64,000 bases of DNA from Vibrio aquaticus (GTDB lineage: Bacteria; Pseudomonadota; Gammaproteobacteria; Enterobacterales; Vibrionaceae), in the NCBI RefSeq assembly GCF_003970385.1, contig NZ_RXZH01000007.1:62150-126149 (forward strand), in the 5' to 3' direction. This document shows, in pieces, positions 1 to 9,231 of this stretch. Both the position numbers and the translations under genes were made by a program. Under the pieces are notes generated by a model. It saw only the letters and a program-made list of their open reading frames with translations, searched no databases and was not told where the DNA came from. Each line of letters opens with the position of its first letter. Positions within the stretch are counted from its first letter, which is position 1.

Positions 1-1
1 G

Positions 2-328
2 TTTGCGATGGTCGAAGAGTTTGTTCATGTCTTTACTGAAAAACGTGTTCTACTGACCGATATTCTTTTGATGTTCATTTATCTCGAAGTGCTGGCGATG
101 GTGAAGCAGTTCGTGATGAACGGTAAGATCCCAGTTCGATACCCTATCTATATTGCCATGATGGCGATTGCTCGTTATATAACGCTAGGTATGAAAGAGT
201 TGGATGCGGTATTGGTCGTTTGGCTTTCGGTAGCGGCGTTGATCTTGGCCATCGCGACTATGGTGATTCGAGTGGGGCATCATTATTGGCCATATATTGA
301 TAATCATACTGCCGAGAAAGATGAGTAG
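2..328 (+). CDS. psiE: PsiE family phosphate-starvation-inducible membrane protein (5' partial)
   Basis: The reading frame is open to the left edge, so the N-terminus lies outside the window. The visible 108 codons include hydrophobic segments (ILLMFIYLEVLAMV; IYIAMMAIARYITLG; VLVVWLSVAALILAIATMV) and end in the charged tail typical of the PsiE family (about 136 residues in E. coli), so about 25-30 residues are missing. PsiE is a small inner-membrane protein linked to phosphate starvation; its biochemical role is not known. It converges with yicC across a shared terminator. The ATG at 8 is probably internal. Confidence 0.8.
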   Translation, partial: FAMVEEFVHVFTEKRVLLTDILLMFIYLEVLAMVKQFVMNGKIPVRYPIYIAMMAIARYITLGMKELDAVLVVWLSVAALILAIATMVIRVGHHYWPYIDNHTAEKDE

Positions 329-344
329 GCTAGAGCCAAAATGA

Positions 345-373
345 AAAAGCCTCGCTAAATGTGCGAGGCTTTT
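345..373. terminator. Bidirectional rho-independent terminator between psiE and yicC
   Basis: An 11-bp perfect stem (345-355 pairing with 363-373, core GCCTCGC/GCGAGGC) with a 7-base loop is flanked by A runs on the left and T runs on the right, so it can act on both converging transcripts. Confidence 0.85.
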
Positions 374-390
374 GGTATCAGGAGAACTGA

Positions 391-1257
391 TTATTCAATG
401 TTTTGGATCTGCTCACGCATTTGTTCAATCAGAACTTTAAGCTCAACACCTGATGCCGTGATGTCTGTGCTGATGGACTTAGAGGCCAGCGTGTTCGACT
501 CGCGGTTAAACTCTTGCATCATGAAGTCTAGACGGCGGCCACAAGCGCCACCTTTCTTCAGGATGTTAGTGGCTTCTTTAACGTGAGAGTCTAGGCGGTC
601 TAGTTCTTCAGCTACGTCAGATTTTTGCGCCAGTAGGATCAGCTCTTGTTCTACGCGTGATGAATCAAGCTCAATTTTCGCCTCTTCAAACTTCGAGAAC
701 AGACGCTCACGTTGCCATTCTAAAATCTCAGGCATACGAGCACGGACTTTCACCACTTCTTCAGTGATGGCATCTAAGCGCTGAACGATAAGCGCTTTCA
801 TGTTTTCACCTTCACGGCCACGCGCTTCAATAAACTCGCTTACCGCTTCATCGAATGCACCTAGCAGGTCTTTGTTTACCGCATCCATATCTTGCTCAGA
901 CGTTTCCATTACACCCGGCCAGTTCATGACTTGGAATGGGTTTAGACGGCTTTCTTCGCCAGTCATCTGCATCACTTGGTTTGCTGCGTTGATCACTTGC
1001 TGTGCCAGGCTTTCATTGATGCTTAACTCGCCTTTTGCTGCTGGGTTAGCTTCAAAGCGTAGTGCACATTCAACTTTACCGCGTGCTAGGCGCTTACGAA
1101 AACGCTCACGCAGTACTGGCTCTAGGCCACGGAACTGTTCTGGCAGGCGGAAGTAGGTTTCAAGGTAGCGTTGGTTAACACTACGGATTTCCCATACGGC
1201 GCTGCCCCAATCGCCTTTCACTTCTTTACGTGCGTAGGCTGTCATGCTGTAGATCAT
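391..1257 (-). CDS. yicC: YicC family endoribonuclease
   Basis: 288 residues, close to the 287 of E. coli YicC. The protein opens with MIYSMTAYARKE and keeps the family's conserved NQRYLET and QEFNRESNTLASK stretches, the latter in the C-terminal DUF1732 region. YicC-type proteins are reported to be endoribonucleases acting on small RNAs; that is family knowledge, not visible here. A longer frame reaches 1311, but the conserved N-terminus begins at the ATG at 1257, preceded by an AGGAAA Shine-Dalgarno. It is divergent from rph, as in other gammaproteobacteria. Confidence 0.9.
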   Translation of the reverse strand: MIYSMTAYARKEVKGDWGSAVWEIRSVNQRYLETYFRLPEQFRGLEPVLRERFRKRLARGKVECALRFEANPAAKGELSINESLAQQVINAANQVMQMTGEESRLNPFQVMNWPGVMETSEQDMDAVNKDLLGAFDEAVSEFIEARGREGENMKALIVQRLDAITEEVVKVRARMPEILEWQRERLFSKFEEAKIELDSSRVEQELILLAQKSDVAEELDRLDSHVKEATNILKKGGACGRRLDFMMQEFNRESNTLASKSISTDITASGVELKVLIEQMREQIQNIE

Positions 1258-1399
1258 CGAATTTTCCTGTTTAATCATCTTTGAAAATAACGCGAGGCAA
1301 TAGTAGCACAAATCCTAGACCGATAGCTTTGAAGAGCAAACTTCGCTATAATCCTGCTCCAACCAAAAACGTCTCCCCCTTCATATAAGGTAGATGCCC

Positions 1400-2116
1400 A
1401 TGCGTCCAAACGATCGCAAGGCGGACCAAGTTCGCCCAATCAAAATTACTCGTAACTACACAGCTTATGCAGAAGGTTCTGTATTGGTTGAATTCGGCAA
1501 TACAAAAGTACTTTGTAATGCGACCGTTGAAGAGAACGTTCCACGCTGGCTAAAAGGTCAGGGTAAAGGCTGGGTAACGGCTGAATACGGCATGCTTCCA
1601 CGCTCTACACATTCTCGTATGCGTCGTGAAGCAGCAAGCGGTAAGCAAGGTGGTCGTACGATGGAAATCCAACGTCTGATTGCTCGTAGCTTACGTGCAG
1701 TGGTTGATCTAGAAGCGATGGGCGAAATCATGGTGACAGTAGACTGTGATGTAATCCAAGCGGATGGCGGTACGCGTACTGCGTCTATCTCTGGTGCGAG
1801 CGTTGCGATGGCAGATGCATTCCAACATCTAGTTGAGAAAGGCAAGCTAAAAGCGAACCCAATGAAAGGCCACGTAGCAGCGGTTTCAGTGGGCATTCTA
1901 GGTGAAGATATTCTATGTGACCTTGAATACACAGAAGATTCAGCAGCAGATACCGACATGAACGTTGTGATGACCGAAGATGGTCGCATGATCGAAGTTC
2001 AAGGCACGGCAGAGGGCGAACCGTTCACCCACGCTGAGCTGATGAAGTTGCTGGAGTCGGCAACCAAAGGTATTACCAAGATCGTAGCGGCGCAGAAGGC
2101 GGCGTTAGAAAATTAA
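1400..2116 (+). CDS. rph: Ribonuclease PH
   Basis: 238 residues, full family length. RNase PH is a phosphate-dependent 3'-5' exonuclease that trims tRNA precursors. Characteristic stretches are [29 protein letters not shown] (active-site region) and [17 protein letters not shown]. Two in-frame ATGs exist at 1394 and 1400; the second gives the conserved MRPNDR start and a better spacing from AAGG at 1387-1390. It lies upstream of pyrE, and translation of its end probably controls the attenuator that follows. Confidence 0.95.
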   Translation: MRPNDRKADQVRPIKITRNYTAYAEGSVLVEFGNTKVLCNATVEENVPRWLKGQGKGWVTAEYGMLPRSTHSRMRREAASGKQGGRTMEIQRLIARSLRAVVDLEAMGEIMVTVDCDVIQADGGTRTASISGASVAMADAFQHLVEKGKLKANPMKGHVAAVSVGILGEDILCDLEYTEDSAADTDMNVVMTEDGRMIEVQGTAEGEPFTHAELMKLLESATKGITKIVAAQKAALEN

Positions 2117-2126
2117 TTGTTATTAG

Positions 2127-2158
2127 ATAGCTTCCCCTAAAAAGGAAGCTATTTTTTT
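2127..2158 (+). terminator. rph-pyrE intergenic attenuator (rho-independent hairpin)
   Basis: A 9-bp stem (ATAGCTTCC at 2127-2135 with GGAAGCTAT at 2144-2152) is followed by seven T residues. It begins only 10 bases after the rph stop codon, so a ribosome finishing rph could block it. In E. coli the rph-pyrE operon is regulated by UTP-sensitive coupled transcription and translation at exactly such a site; applying that here is an inference from position. Confidence 0.75.
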
Positions 2159-2238
2159 ATCAAGATTTAGTGAAGGCTAAGTTTTGACCTATTTATAAAC
2201 CGTCTAGACAACTAGACCTTTTATTTAGAGAGAAAGTA

Positions 2239-2880
2239 ATGAAAGCATACCAGCGTGAATTTATTGAGTTTGCACTAGAGAAAGAAGTCCTAAAATTTGG
2301 CGAGTTTACTTTAAAGTCTGGCCGAAAGAGCCCGTACTTCTTTAACGCTGGTCTTTTCAATACTGGCCGTGACTTAGCGCGTCTAGGTCGTTTCTACGCA
2401 GCGGCGCTAGCGGATTCTGGCATTGAATTCGACGTTCTATTTGGTCCTGCGTACAAAGGTATTCCAATCGCGACGACAACAGCGGTAGCACTTGCTGATC
2501 ATCACGATGTGGATACGCCTTACTGTTTCAACCGTAAAGAAGCAAAAAATCACGGTGAAGGTGGCAACCTAGTAGGTAGCGCACTGGAAGGTCGTATCAT
2601 GCTGGTGGACGATGTAATCACAGCAGGTACAGCAATTCGTGAGTCTATGGAAATCATCCAAGCAAACGGCGCTGACCTAGCTGGCGTTTTGGTTGCAATC
2701 GACCGCCAAGAGAAAGGTAAAGGTGAGTTATCTGCAATCCAAGAAGTTGAGCGTGACTTTGGCTGTGCAATCATTTCAATTGTAAGCCTGACTGACCTAG
2801 TAACTTTCCTAGAAGAGAAAGGTACTGACGCAGAGCACTTAGAAGCAGTAAAAGCGTACCGCGCTGAGTACGGCATCTAA
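2239..2880 (+). CDS. pyrE: Orotate phosphoribosyltransferase
   Basis: 213 residues, identical in length to E. coli PyrE. It converts orotate and PRPP to orotidine 5'-monophosphate in pyrimidine synthesis. The PRPP-binding motif [13 protein letters not shown] and the flexible catalytic loop [13 protein letters not shown] are intact, as is [18 protein letters not shown]. It follows rph on the same strand across an attenuator-like hairpin, with a good GAGAGAAAG Shine-Dalgarno before ATG 2239. Confidence 0.97.
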   Translation: MKAYQREFIEFALEKEVLKFGEFTLKSGRKSPYFFNAGLFNTGRDLARLGRFYAAALADSGIEFDVLFGPAYKGIPIATTTAVALADHHDVDTPYCFNRKEAKNHGEGGNLVGSALEGRIMLVDDVITAGTAIRESMEIIQANGADLAGVLVAIDRQEKGKGELSAIQEVERDFGCAIISIVSLTDLVTFLEEKGTDAEHLEAVKAYRAEYGI

Positions 2881-2887
2881 AATAACC

Positions 2888-2990
2888 GTCATTCCATAGA
2901 GCGACGAAGGAGTGAGTAGGGAATCTCTCGAGATTTGCTACTCGCTTGAAAAGATTCCCAACTCGGTCATCTCTTCCTTTCGGGAATGAC
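2888..2990. repeat. Intergenic imperfect palindromic repeat, copy 1
   Basis: The element starts GTCATTCC and ends GGAATGAC, so its ends are inverted copies, and it carries an internal GGAATCTCT / AGATTCCC pairing. The left half matches the copy at 10054 (shared pattern GTCATTCCnnnGAGCGAnGAAnGAG, then GGAATCTCT) and the left half of the element at 8597. It lies directly after pyrE. It has no coding capacity and looks like a dispersed REP- or MITE-like sequence. Confidence 0.65.
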
Positions 2991-3008
2991 AATCTAATCT
3001 ATTAAATC

Positions 3009-3043
3009 AAAAGGGGCTGATGCGTAAACATCAGCCCCTTTTT
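3009..3043. terminator. Bidirectional rho-independent terminator between pyrE and lpxM
   Basis: A 14-bp perfect stem (AAAAGGGGCTGATG with CATCAGCCCCTTTT) and a 6-base loop, with A and T runs on either side, sits between convergent genes. Confidence 0.9.
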
Positions 3044-3058
3044 AGATCGTTTTGGTGT

Positions 3059-4021
3059 TTATGAATTATCGTAAATACCAATGCCATCACGGCGAGTCTT
3101 GAGTAGAGATAAATTCCACATGTATTGCTCAGGGCGAGGGCGAACCAGATCTTCAATCGCTTGGTTCATCGCACGCGCATCTGTCTCTTCATCACCAGTC
3201 GGGAAGTTCTCTAATGCCGGTAAAATGTGTACTTCATACTTACCCGTTTTGTCATTGTAGGCAGGAAGTATAGGGATGACTTTCGCTTTAGATAGGCGAG
3301 CCATCTTACCAAAGCCTTTCAAGGTCGCTTTTTCAGTGGCAAAGAAAGGGACAAACACTGAATTTTCTGGGCCGAAGTCTTCATCCGGTAGCCAGTAACC
3401 TAAATAGCCATCTTTAATCGAACGGACAAATGGCTTTACCCCTGCGTCACGAGCGAAGATACGACCGCCATATTGCATGCGTTGTACATGCATGAGCCAA
3501 TCCCCGATCGGGTTCTTCTGTGGTTTCATGATGGTGGTGACTTTGTAACCTTTCGCAGCCAGCATAACGGCAGGGTAATCAACGGCCCATGCATGTGGCG
3601 CAAGAATAATGACATTTTCACCTGCATCTAGAAGAGGAAGAATGTTCTCTTCACCAATCATCACACCACGGTTTTGATTGTGTTTCGTTGAGCGTACTAG
3701 GAATTCAGAGTATCCAAGTAGGTATTGCGCCGCCTTTACGAAGGTTTCTTCTAAGATCTCTTGGCGTTCTTGCTCTGACTTTTCAGGGAAACAATACTCC
3801 AGGTTAACTCTCGCACGACGAACGACTCGGCCATTCTTTTTTACTGCAAAAACAGAGAGCTTACGAGCTAAGGCATCACGCCATCTAAAAGGCATAAATG
3901 CAAAGAGTGCGGCAAAGAAAATTCCAATCCAAGTTCCCCAATGTTTCGGGTGTAAAAAGCCCCACTCAAAGGTTGGATTATGTAGATGTTTATCAATGCT
4001 GTTTTTTTCGTTTGTGCTCAT
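3059..4021 (-). CDS. lpxM: Late lipid A acyltransferase (LpxM/LpxN type)
   Basis: 320 residues of the LpxL/LpxM acyltransferase family, which adds a secondary acyl chain to Kdo2-lipid A at the inner membrane. The catalytic H-x4-D motif is HAWAVD, and an N-terminal hydrophobic stretch (WIGIFFAALFAFMPF) provides membrane attachment. The order and context match the Vibrio cholerae locus where the equivalent enzyme, LpxN, transfers a hydroxylated chain; which acyl chain this one uses cannot be read from sequence. It lies 16 bases after lpxL and is probably co-transcribed with it. Confidence 0.88.
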   Translation of the reverse strand: MSTNEKNSIDKHLHNPTFEWGFLHPKHWGTWIGIFFAALFAFMPFRWRDALARKLSVFAVKKNGRVVRRARVNLEYCFPEKSEQERQEILEETFVKAAQYLLGYSEFLVRSTKHNQNRGVMIGEENILPLLDAGENVIILAPHAWAVDYPAVMLAAKGYKVTTIMKPQKNPIGDWLMHVQRMQYGGRIFARDAGVKPFVRSIKDGYLGYWLPDEDFGPENSVFVPFFATEKATLKGFGKMARLSKAKVIPILPAYNDKTGKYEVHILPALENFPTGDEETDARAMNQAIEDLVRPRPEQYMWNLSLLKTRRDGIGIYDNS

Positions 4022-4037
4022 TCAAGCGGTGCCTATT

Positions 4038-4988
4038 TTATTGATAACGAGAGTTGGTGAGGTTGTGATCTGGAAGTGACTTAAAGCGTTTGTGTAGCCA
4101 CATCCATTGCTCTGGCGCACGCATGATAATCTCTTCAATAAATTTATTCATGTATGCAGCGGCGGCAACCTCATCTTTTTGAGGATAATCTTTCTCAACC
4201 GACTTATCGGCAATGATTTCATACTTACCGTCTTTGTTTCTAAACCCTGAACCAGGAACAAGCGCACATTTGCTGGTGTAAGCCAGGATGCTAGTTCCAG
4301 TCGTTGTACACGCTTCTTCTACCGCAAAGAATGGGACGAATACCGATTTATTGTGACCGTAATCTTGGTCGGGTAAGTAGAACAAGCGTTCACCATCACG
4401 CAGTACGCGAATCATCTGCTTAATATCACGGCGATAAACCAGCTGATTACCATTCTGGGAACGGCCTCGGTATTGAATAAACTCGTAGGCCGGATTGCTA
4501 TGAGGGCGATACACACCATAACCTTGCAAGCCCAAAACACCGAATGCACGAGCAGTGATCTCTAGGTTTAACGCATGGACACAACAAAGTAACGCGCCTT
4601 TGCCTTCGTTATCTAAACGCTTCAGCTCTTCAATATCTTTGGCTACCAAGATACGTTTAAAGCGCCAAGTCGGCCAAAACCACGTAATACCCGTTTCGAT
4701 GAGTGCCATACCGGTGTTTTTGAAGTTTTCTTCGACCATTGCCTCGCGTTTATCCTGTTCCATATCAGGAAAGGCTAACTCTAGATTGCGACGAGCCACT
4801 TTGACACGGGATTTTCCTGCTTTCATTCCGAGTTTGCCAATACTGCGCCCTAGCCAATAAAGGACTTTGTATGGCAGTACATTGACGATGAAAGCCAGTA
4901 AACCAAAGCCGAGCCACACGCCCCAATATTTAGGATGCAGGAGCGCGAGCGTGAACTTAGGTTTCTCAACGGTCGATCTCTTTTTCAT
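4038..4988 (-). CDS. lpxL: Lipid A acyltransferase (LpxL/HtrB type)
   Basis: 316 residues, same family as the next gene but with the H-x4-E form of the catalytic motif (HALNLE) seen in LpxL enzymes. It should transfer the first secondary acyl chain onto Kdo2-lipid IVA. The N-terminus carries the family's LLHPKYWGVWLGFGLLAF membrane segment, and PDQDYG and VFVPFF are conserved. It lies 5 bases downstream of slmA, so slmA, lpxL and lpxM look like one transcript. Confidence 0.92.
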   Translation of the reverse strand: MKKRSTVEKPKFTLALLHPKYWGVWLGFGLLAFIVNVLPYKVLYWLGRSIGKLGMKAGKSRVKVARRNLELAFPDMEQDKREAMVEENFKNTGMALIETGITWFWPTWRFKRILVAKDIEELKRLDNEGKGALLCCVHALNLEITARAFGVLGLQGYGVYRPHSNPAYEFIQYRGRSQNGNQLVYRRDIKQMIRVLRDGERLFYLPDQDYGHNKSVFVPFFAVEEACTTTGTSILAYTSKCALVPGSGFRNKDGKYEIIADKSVEKDYPQKDEVAAAAYMNKFIEEIIMRAPEQWMWLHKRFKSLPDHNLTNSRYQ

Positions 4989-4993
4989 AGCGA

Positions 4994-5584
4994 TTACTTA
5001 ATTTGTGCGCTTAGCAGAGCCCAGTACTCTTCGAAATTAGCAGTAGGCTGATATTTAAAGTCAGAACGAACAAAGCGGTTTAAGCTGCCTTCAACTTGCC
5101 CAAGCAGCTGCGCCGCGAGAATTTTCTCATCAACAGGGAAAGACTTACCTTCGCGTAGTTTACGCTCACGCAGTATCTGACGAATAGAGGTTTCGATGCG
5201 TTCGAACAGCTGATTAATACGCTCGCGTAGACGTTCATTTTCAAACATCAAAGCGTGACCAGAAAGAATGCGACTTAGGCCAGGGTTACGCTCTGCAAAG
5301 GCTAAGATCAGCTGTAGCACAAGGCGAATGCGCGTCAGAGTGTCTTTCTCTTCATCTAGAATGCGATTGATGCGCGACATCAGAGACTCTTCGATAAATT
5401 CAATTAGCCCCTCGAACATGCGAGCCTTGCTCGGGAAGTGGCGATATAACGCTGCTTCAGAAACACCAACTTGTTTCGCCAGTTTTGCTGTCGTAATGCG
5501 AGAAGCACCCTCATTGGACTCCAGCATTTCAGCTAATGCTTGCAAAATCTCTTCTCGGCGGTTGGATTTTCTTGTTCCGGCCAT
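4994..5584 (-). CDS. slmA: Nucleoid occlusion factor SlmA (TetR family)
   Basis: 196 residues (198 in E. coli). SlmA binds sites distributed on the chromosome and blocks FtsZ ring assembly over the nucleoid. The N-terminal TetR-type helix-turn-helix includes [12 protein letters not shown]. The longest frame begins at 5608, but the family N-terminus [14 protein letters not shown] starts at ATG 5584, preceded by AAAGGAA. It has the usual position next to coaBC. Confidence 0.95.
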   Translation of the reverse strand: MAGTRKSNRREEILQALAEMLESNEGASRITTAKLAKQVGVSEAALYRHFPSKARMFEGLIEFIEESLMSRINRILDEEKDTLTRIRLVLQLILAFAERNPGLSRILSGHALMFENERLRERINQLFERIETSIRQILRERKLREGKSFPVDEKILAAQLLGQVEGSLNRFVRSDFKYQPTANFEEYWALLSAQIK

Positions 5585-5615
5585 GAACTCTGTTCCTTTT
5601 GTTACCATTCTGAAT

Positions 5616-5644
5616 GAAAACGGCTTTGGAACCTTGCCAAAGCC
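5616..5644 (-). terminator. Rho-independent terminator after coaBC
   Basis: On the minus strand an 8-bp perfect stem (GGCTTTGG with CCAAAGCC, 7-base loop) is followed by GTTTTCATT. It lies between the end of coaBC and the start of slmA and probably ends or attenuates the coaBC transcript. Confidence 0.6.
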
Positions 5645-5684
5645 AATAGGGTGAAGCAGCTTTCTACTACAGTGTGTGGCGTAT

Positions 5685-6890
5685 TTACGCTTCTATTTTT
5701 TCTGCGATAGAAAGAAGAATTTGTGCTGCAATTTGCTGTTTTGAAGCAAGGGTAAGTGATTGCTTACCATCTTTCCAGTATACGGTGATTGCATTGTCGT
5801 TGCTATTGAAGCCTTGACCTTCAACCGAGACATCATTAGCACAAATCATATCCAAGTTCTTTTTCTCAAGTTTAGTGCGAGCGTAATGCTCAACGTCTTG
5901 AGTTTCGGCAGCGAAGCCTACTGTAAACGGTCGAGACTTTTTAAGTGCGGCCACTGAAGCAACGATATCAGGATTTTTCACCATGGTAATCGTCATTTGG
6001 TCGCTGTCATCGGTCTTTTTGATTTTCTGCTCAGCGATGGTTTGTGGGCGGTAATCAGCCACGGCAGCGCAAGCAATAAAGATGTCATGAGTTGTCGCGT
6101 TGTCCATTACACACTCAAACATGCTTTGAGCGCTATCAACGTCAATACGATCAACATTGGTCGGTGTAGCTAATGACACTGGGCCTGAGACCAAAGTAAC
6201 GCTAGCACCTAACTGTGTTGCAGCTTGCGCCAGTGCAAAGCCCATCTTGCCTGAACTGTGGTTTGAGATATAACGCACAGGGTCAATTGCCTCACGCGTT
6301 GGGCCTGCCGTAATAAGTACTGATTTACCTTTCAGTGGTTTATCGCCAAAGAACTGCTCACAGCGCTCAACAAGCTGCATTGGTTCTAGCATTCGACCTG
6401 GGCCGACATCGCCACACGCTTGCTCGCCTGCAGCTGGCCCCCAAATGTGCATACCACGACGCTCTAGAGTCGCGATGTTCTCTTGTGTAGCAATATTGCG
6501 GTACATCTGCTGGTTCATCGCAGGAGAGACGGCAATAGGGGAATCAGTGGCTAAAACTAAAGTCGTCAGCAAATCATTACCCATGCCTGTGCTCATTCGA
6601 GCAATCAAATCCGCGGTCGCTGGCGCGAGTAGAACTAAGTCAGCCCATTTTGCCAACTCAATATGGCCCATTGAGGCTTCTGCAGCAGGATCTAATAAAC
6701 TATCTGACACGGGTCTACCAGAAACCGCTTGCATCGTCAGTGGGGTAATGAACTCTTTGGCTGCATTGGTCATAACCACCTGAACTTGAGCGCCACGTTC
6801 TATGAGTCGACGAGTGAGTTCCGCGCACTTATAAGCCGCGATACCACCACTAATGCCTAAAAGGATCTTTTTGCCTGCGAGTGTTTGCAT
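5685..6890 (-). CDS. coaBC: Bifunctional phosphopantothenoylcysteine decarboxylase / phosphopantothenate-cysteine ligase
   Basis: 401 residues covering both activities in coenzyme A synthesis. The N-terminal half is the FMN-dependent CoaC decarboxylase ([10 protein letters not shown]; active-site His in [20 protein letters not shown]). The C-terminal half is the CTP-dependent CoaB ligase ([30 protein letters not shown]). It is divergent from radC, as in enterics and vibrios. Confidence 0.96.
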   Translation of the reverse strand: MQTLAGKKILLGISGGIAAYKCAELTRRLIERGAQVQVVMTNAAKEFITPLTMQAVSGRPVSDSLLDPAAEASMGHIELAKWADLVLLAPATADLIARMSTGMGNDLLTTLVLATDSPIAVSPAMNQQMYRNIATQENIATLERRGMHIWGPAAGEQACGDVGPGRMLEPMQLVERCEQFFGDKPLKGKSVLITAGPTREAIDPVRYISNHSSGKMGFALAQAATQLGASVTLVSGPVSLATPTNVDRIDVDSAQSMFECVMDNATTHDIFIACAAVADYRPQTIAEQKIKKTDDSDQMTITMVKNPDIVASVAALKKSRPFTVGFAAETQDVEHYARTKLEKKNLDMICANDVSVEGQGFNSNDNAITVYWKDGKQSLTLASKQQIAAQILLSIAEKIEA

Positions 6891-7125
6891 GATGATCTTC
6901 CTTAAAAATTCTGTCTGTAAGATATCACGGCTTATTTAAGACTTTCTAGCACCGAGAAGTGAGTTTCTGGCTTTAGCGTGTGAAGTGATACAGCAGTGGG
7001 ATTCTCATCTTTTTACTTCATAAGATTACATGGTATCGATCTACCGACTCGCACTTGAGTTCGCTTCAAGTGTTGTGAGAATGACTTTTCTCTACTCTCT
7101 ATCAGTAGAAACAGAGGAACATTTG

Positions 7126-7794
7126 ATGAATGCACTACCGAAAGAGTCGATGCCGAGAGAAAAATTACTCTCCCATGGGCCTCAATCTCTTACTGATGCT
7201 GAGCTGCTGGCAATATTTTTGCGAACTGGGACTCAAGGGATGAATGTGCTCACGTTATCTGACCACTTGATCAAAGAGTTTGGATCCCTGAGAGCGATAT
7301 TTTCATCAGATATTGAGAGCTTTTGCCGTCACAAAGGGCTTGGGGCTGCGAAGTATGTTCAATTACAAGCCAGTTTGGAGATGACTCAACGTTATTTAAT
7401 GGAAACGTTACAGCGAGGAGAGGCGCTCACGAGCCCTGAACAGACCAAACTTTATTTATCGGGTTTACTAAGAGACAAGCAACGCGAAGAGTTTTACGTA
7501 CTATTTTTGGACAATCAGCATAGAGTGATTTGTGGAGAGCCATTATTTCAAGGCACGATTGATGCCGCTTCGGTTTACCCAAGAGAAGTCGTTAAACGCG
7601 CTTTAGAGCACAATGCAGCCGCATTAATACTTGCGCACAATCACCCCTCAGGCGTTGCTGAGCCTAGCCAGAGCGACAGACGCATCACGCGTAGAATCAT
7701 TGATGCCCTTACCTTAGTTGACATTCGTGTGTTAGACCATTTTGTGGTTGGTGATGGTGAAATTGTTTCCTTCGCTGAACGTGGTTGGATTTAA
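7126..7794 (+). CDS. radC: RadC family protein (YicR, JAB/MPN domain)
   Basis: 222 residues from the chosen start. The C-terminal JAMM-type metal site is intact: HNHPSG followed by S-x2-D (SQSD). An N-terminal helix-hairpin-helix-like region precedes it ([13 protein letters not shown]). The family is named for DNA repair, but its activity remains uncertain. The frame extends back to 7030, but homologues start near [14 protein letters not shown], and ATG 7126 has a well-placed GAGG at about 7114-7117. Confidence 0.9.
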   Translation: MNALPKESMPREKLLSHGPQSLTDAELLAIFLRTGTQGMNVLTLSDHLIKEFGSLRAIFSSDIESFCRHKGLGAAKYVQLQASLEMTQRYLMETLQRGEALTSPEQTKLYLSGLLRDKQREEFYVLFLDNQHRVICGEPLFQGTIDAASVYPREVVKRALEHNAAALILAHNHPSGVAEPSQSDRRITRRIIDALTLVDIRVLDHFVVGDGEIVSFAERGWI

Positions 7795-7914
7795 GTCACA
7801 TTTTGGGTTGTGAGTTTGCTGAATTCTGCTACAATCCCCCGACATTTTTTAGTACTTACATCAGCTCTGCCTAAAAAAGATCACGAAAACCTGTAAAAAG
7901 GATCTGTTCGGGTC

Positions 7915-7943
7915 TTGAGCAATGCTACTCAAGTTAGTATAAT
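7915..7943 (+). promoter_or_regulatory. Sigma-70 promoter of the rpmB-rpmG operon
   Basis: A -35 TTGAGC at 7915-7920 and a perfect -10 TATAAT at 7938-7943 are separated by exactly 17 bases. A GC-rich discriminator (GCGCGACC) follows, as expected for a stringently controlled ribosomal promoter. The predicted 5' leader is about 120 bases and can form a stem using ACCTC and GAGGT around an inner TTCT/AGAA pairing (about 7989-8021), so leader-based control is possible. Confidence 0.75.
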
Positions 7944-8070
7944 GCGCGACCTTTGATAGCCTTGTATGGGTTTCCATAGCGGTATAAGACCTCAAGCTTC
8001 TAATTTAGAAACTGAGAGGTTCGGCCACCAAGGTTGATATCGAGCTGAAACGATTTTGGAGAAGACATTC

Positions 8071-8307
8071 ATGTCACGAGTATGCCAAGTAACTGGTAAG
8101 CGTCCAGTAACGGGTAACAACCGTTCACACGCACGCAATGCTACTAAGCGTCGTTTTCTGCCGAACCTACAAACTCATCGTTTCTGGGTAGAGAGCGAAA
8201 AACGTTTTGTTAAACTACGTCTATCTGCTAAAGGTATGCGTATCATCGACAAGAAAGGCATCGATGCTGTTCTTGTTGATATCCGTGCAAACGGCGTAAA
8301 CGTTTAA
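8071..8307 (+). CDS. rpmB: 50S ribosomal protein L28
   Basis: 78 residues, the same as E. coli L28. The sequence begins [12 protein letters not shown] and contains the typical [19 protein letters not shown] stretch. ATG 8071 is preceded by TTGGAGAAG; a GTG/ATG-type extension to 8056 adds residues absent from the family. It is followed 13 bases later by rpmG. Confidence 0.97.
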   Translation: MSRVCQVTGKRPVTGNNRSHARNATKRRFLPNLQTHRFWVESEKRFVKLRLSAKGMRIIDKKGIDAVLVDIRANGVNV

Positions 8308-8320
8308 GAGGAAATAGACA

Positions 8321-8491
8321 ATGGCAAAGAAAGGCGTACGTGAGAAAATTCGTCTAGTATCTTCTGCAGGTACTGGTCACTTTTACACGACTGATAAGAA
8401 CAAGCGTAACATGCCAGGCAAATTTGAGATCAAGAAATTTGATCCAGTAGTTCGCCAGCACGTTATGTACAAAGAAGCTAAAATCAAGTAA
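8321..8491 (+). CDS. rpmG: 50S ribosomal protein L33
   Basis: 56 residues, translated directly from 8321: it begins [20 protein letters not shown] and ends YKEAKIK. It has the usual length for a proteobacterial L33 and lacks the CxxC pairs of zinc-binding paralogues, so it is the zinc-independent form. A clear AAGAGGAAA Shine-Dalgarno precedes the ATG. It is in one operon with rpmB. Confidence 0.97.
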
Positions 8492-8530
8492 TTGATTCTT
8501 CTTTGAACTTCCTTCGGGAAGCGTGAATTG

Positions 8531-8558
8531 AAAACCCAGCCTAAGTGCTGGGTTTTTT
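8531..8558 (+). terminator. Rho-independent terminator of rpmB-rpmG
   Basis: A 9-bp stem (AAACCCAGC with GCTGGGTTT, loop CTAAGT) continues into a run of T residues 40 bases after the rpmG stop. Confidence 0.9.
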
Positions 8559-8596
8559 ATTATCTGGACAAAATAGATGACGTTTAATCTTTCATC

Positions 8597-8634
8597 GTCA
8601 TTCCGGAAGCGAGGCACGAGTTATCCGGAATCTG
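8597..8634. repeat. Intergenic palindromic repeat, partial copy
   Basis: The stretch begins GTCATTCCGGAAGCGAGG and continues to CCGGAATCT, matching the left halves of the elements at 2888 and 10054. A right half with the inverted GGAATGAC end was not found, so this seems to be a decayed or partial copy. The rest of the 8492-8728 gap holds only the L33 terminator and no recognised gene. Confidence 0.45.
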
Positions 8635-8728
8635 TTGTTAGCTAATTGGTCGCGGTTTACCTTCCACTCGCTAGTTATCACCTTTTCTGCTACTTTCTAA
8701 GCAATTATTGTCCACTAAGAATAAAATC

Positions 8729-9211
8729 ATGCGAGTGTCACCTGCCCGTCGCCGACGTTGGAACAATATTCTCATTCTGGGAATTATCGCCTTTATCGGT
8801 ATTCTTCAACTTCCTACTTTGATTAAAACCTATTTGATTGATGAACCCGCTGTTGTGAGCGATAACCCGTACTTGCTTAACCCAAACCTCGAATTGAAAG
8901 CCCTGCACTTTTCTAACTGGTCGTTAGAGCAAAACCAGAATCGTTGGCTTAGTTCTATTCCTAGCGCGATTGCTGAAGATGAACTTGCACAACGCTGGCA
9001 GGATTTAGTCGGTACGGAAGTGGCTCAAGAAAACTATGAAAGCTTAAAGCCACAATTAGGGCCAGCTGAGAGCATTGAAGTGTGGTATTTCGATCAAGAA
9101 GAGCCCCAAAGGATCACTTTCTATCAAACCCCTCAGTTTTGGTTGTTGCGTAACTGGCAGGATAAGTGGATAGCAATCTCTGTTGAACCTCGTTATCTTA
9201 TGCCTGAATAA
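8729..9211 (+). CDS. Conserved hypothetical single-pass membrane protein
   Basis: 160 residues from ATG 8729 (a TTG at 8708 would add seven, with no good Shine-Dalgarno). A basic N-terminus (PARRRRW) precedes one transmembrane helix ([20 protein letters not shown]), leaving about 120 residues probably in the periplasm. No catalytic motif or family was recognised. It sits 20 bases upstream of mutM and may be co-transcribed with it; the position between rpmG and mutM is typical of vibrios. Confidence 0.75.
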   Translation: MRVSPARRRRWNNILILGIIAFIGILQLPTLIKTYLIDEPAVVSDNPYLLNPNLELKALHFSNWSLEQNQNRWLSSIPSAIAEDELAQRWQDLVGTEVAQENYESLKPQLGPAESIEVWYFDQEEPQRITFYQTPQFWLLRNWQDKWIAISVEPRYLMPE

Positions 9212-9231
9212 CCACACCAAAGGATTTTGCC

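Noticed and set aside
1558..1989. Minus-strand open frame of 143 codons inside rph
   Set aside because: Shadow of the rph coding sequence; Ser/Arg-rich translation with no family features.
8354..8617. Minus-strand open frame of 87 codons
   Set aside because: It lies antisense to rpmG, its terminator and an intergenic repeat; no conserved motif and no plausible Shine-Dalgarno.
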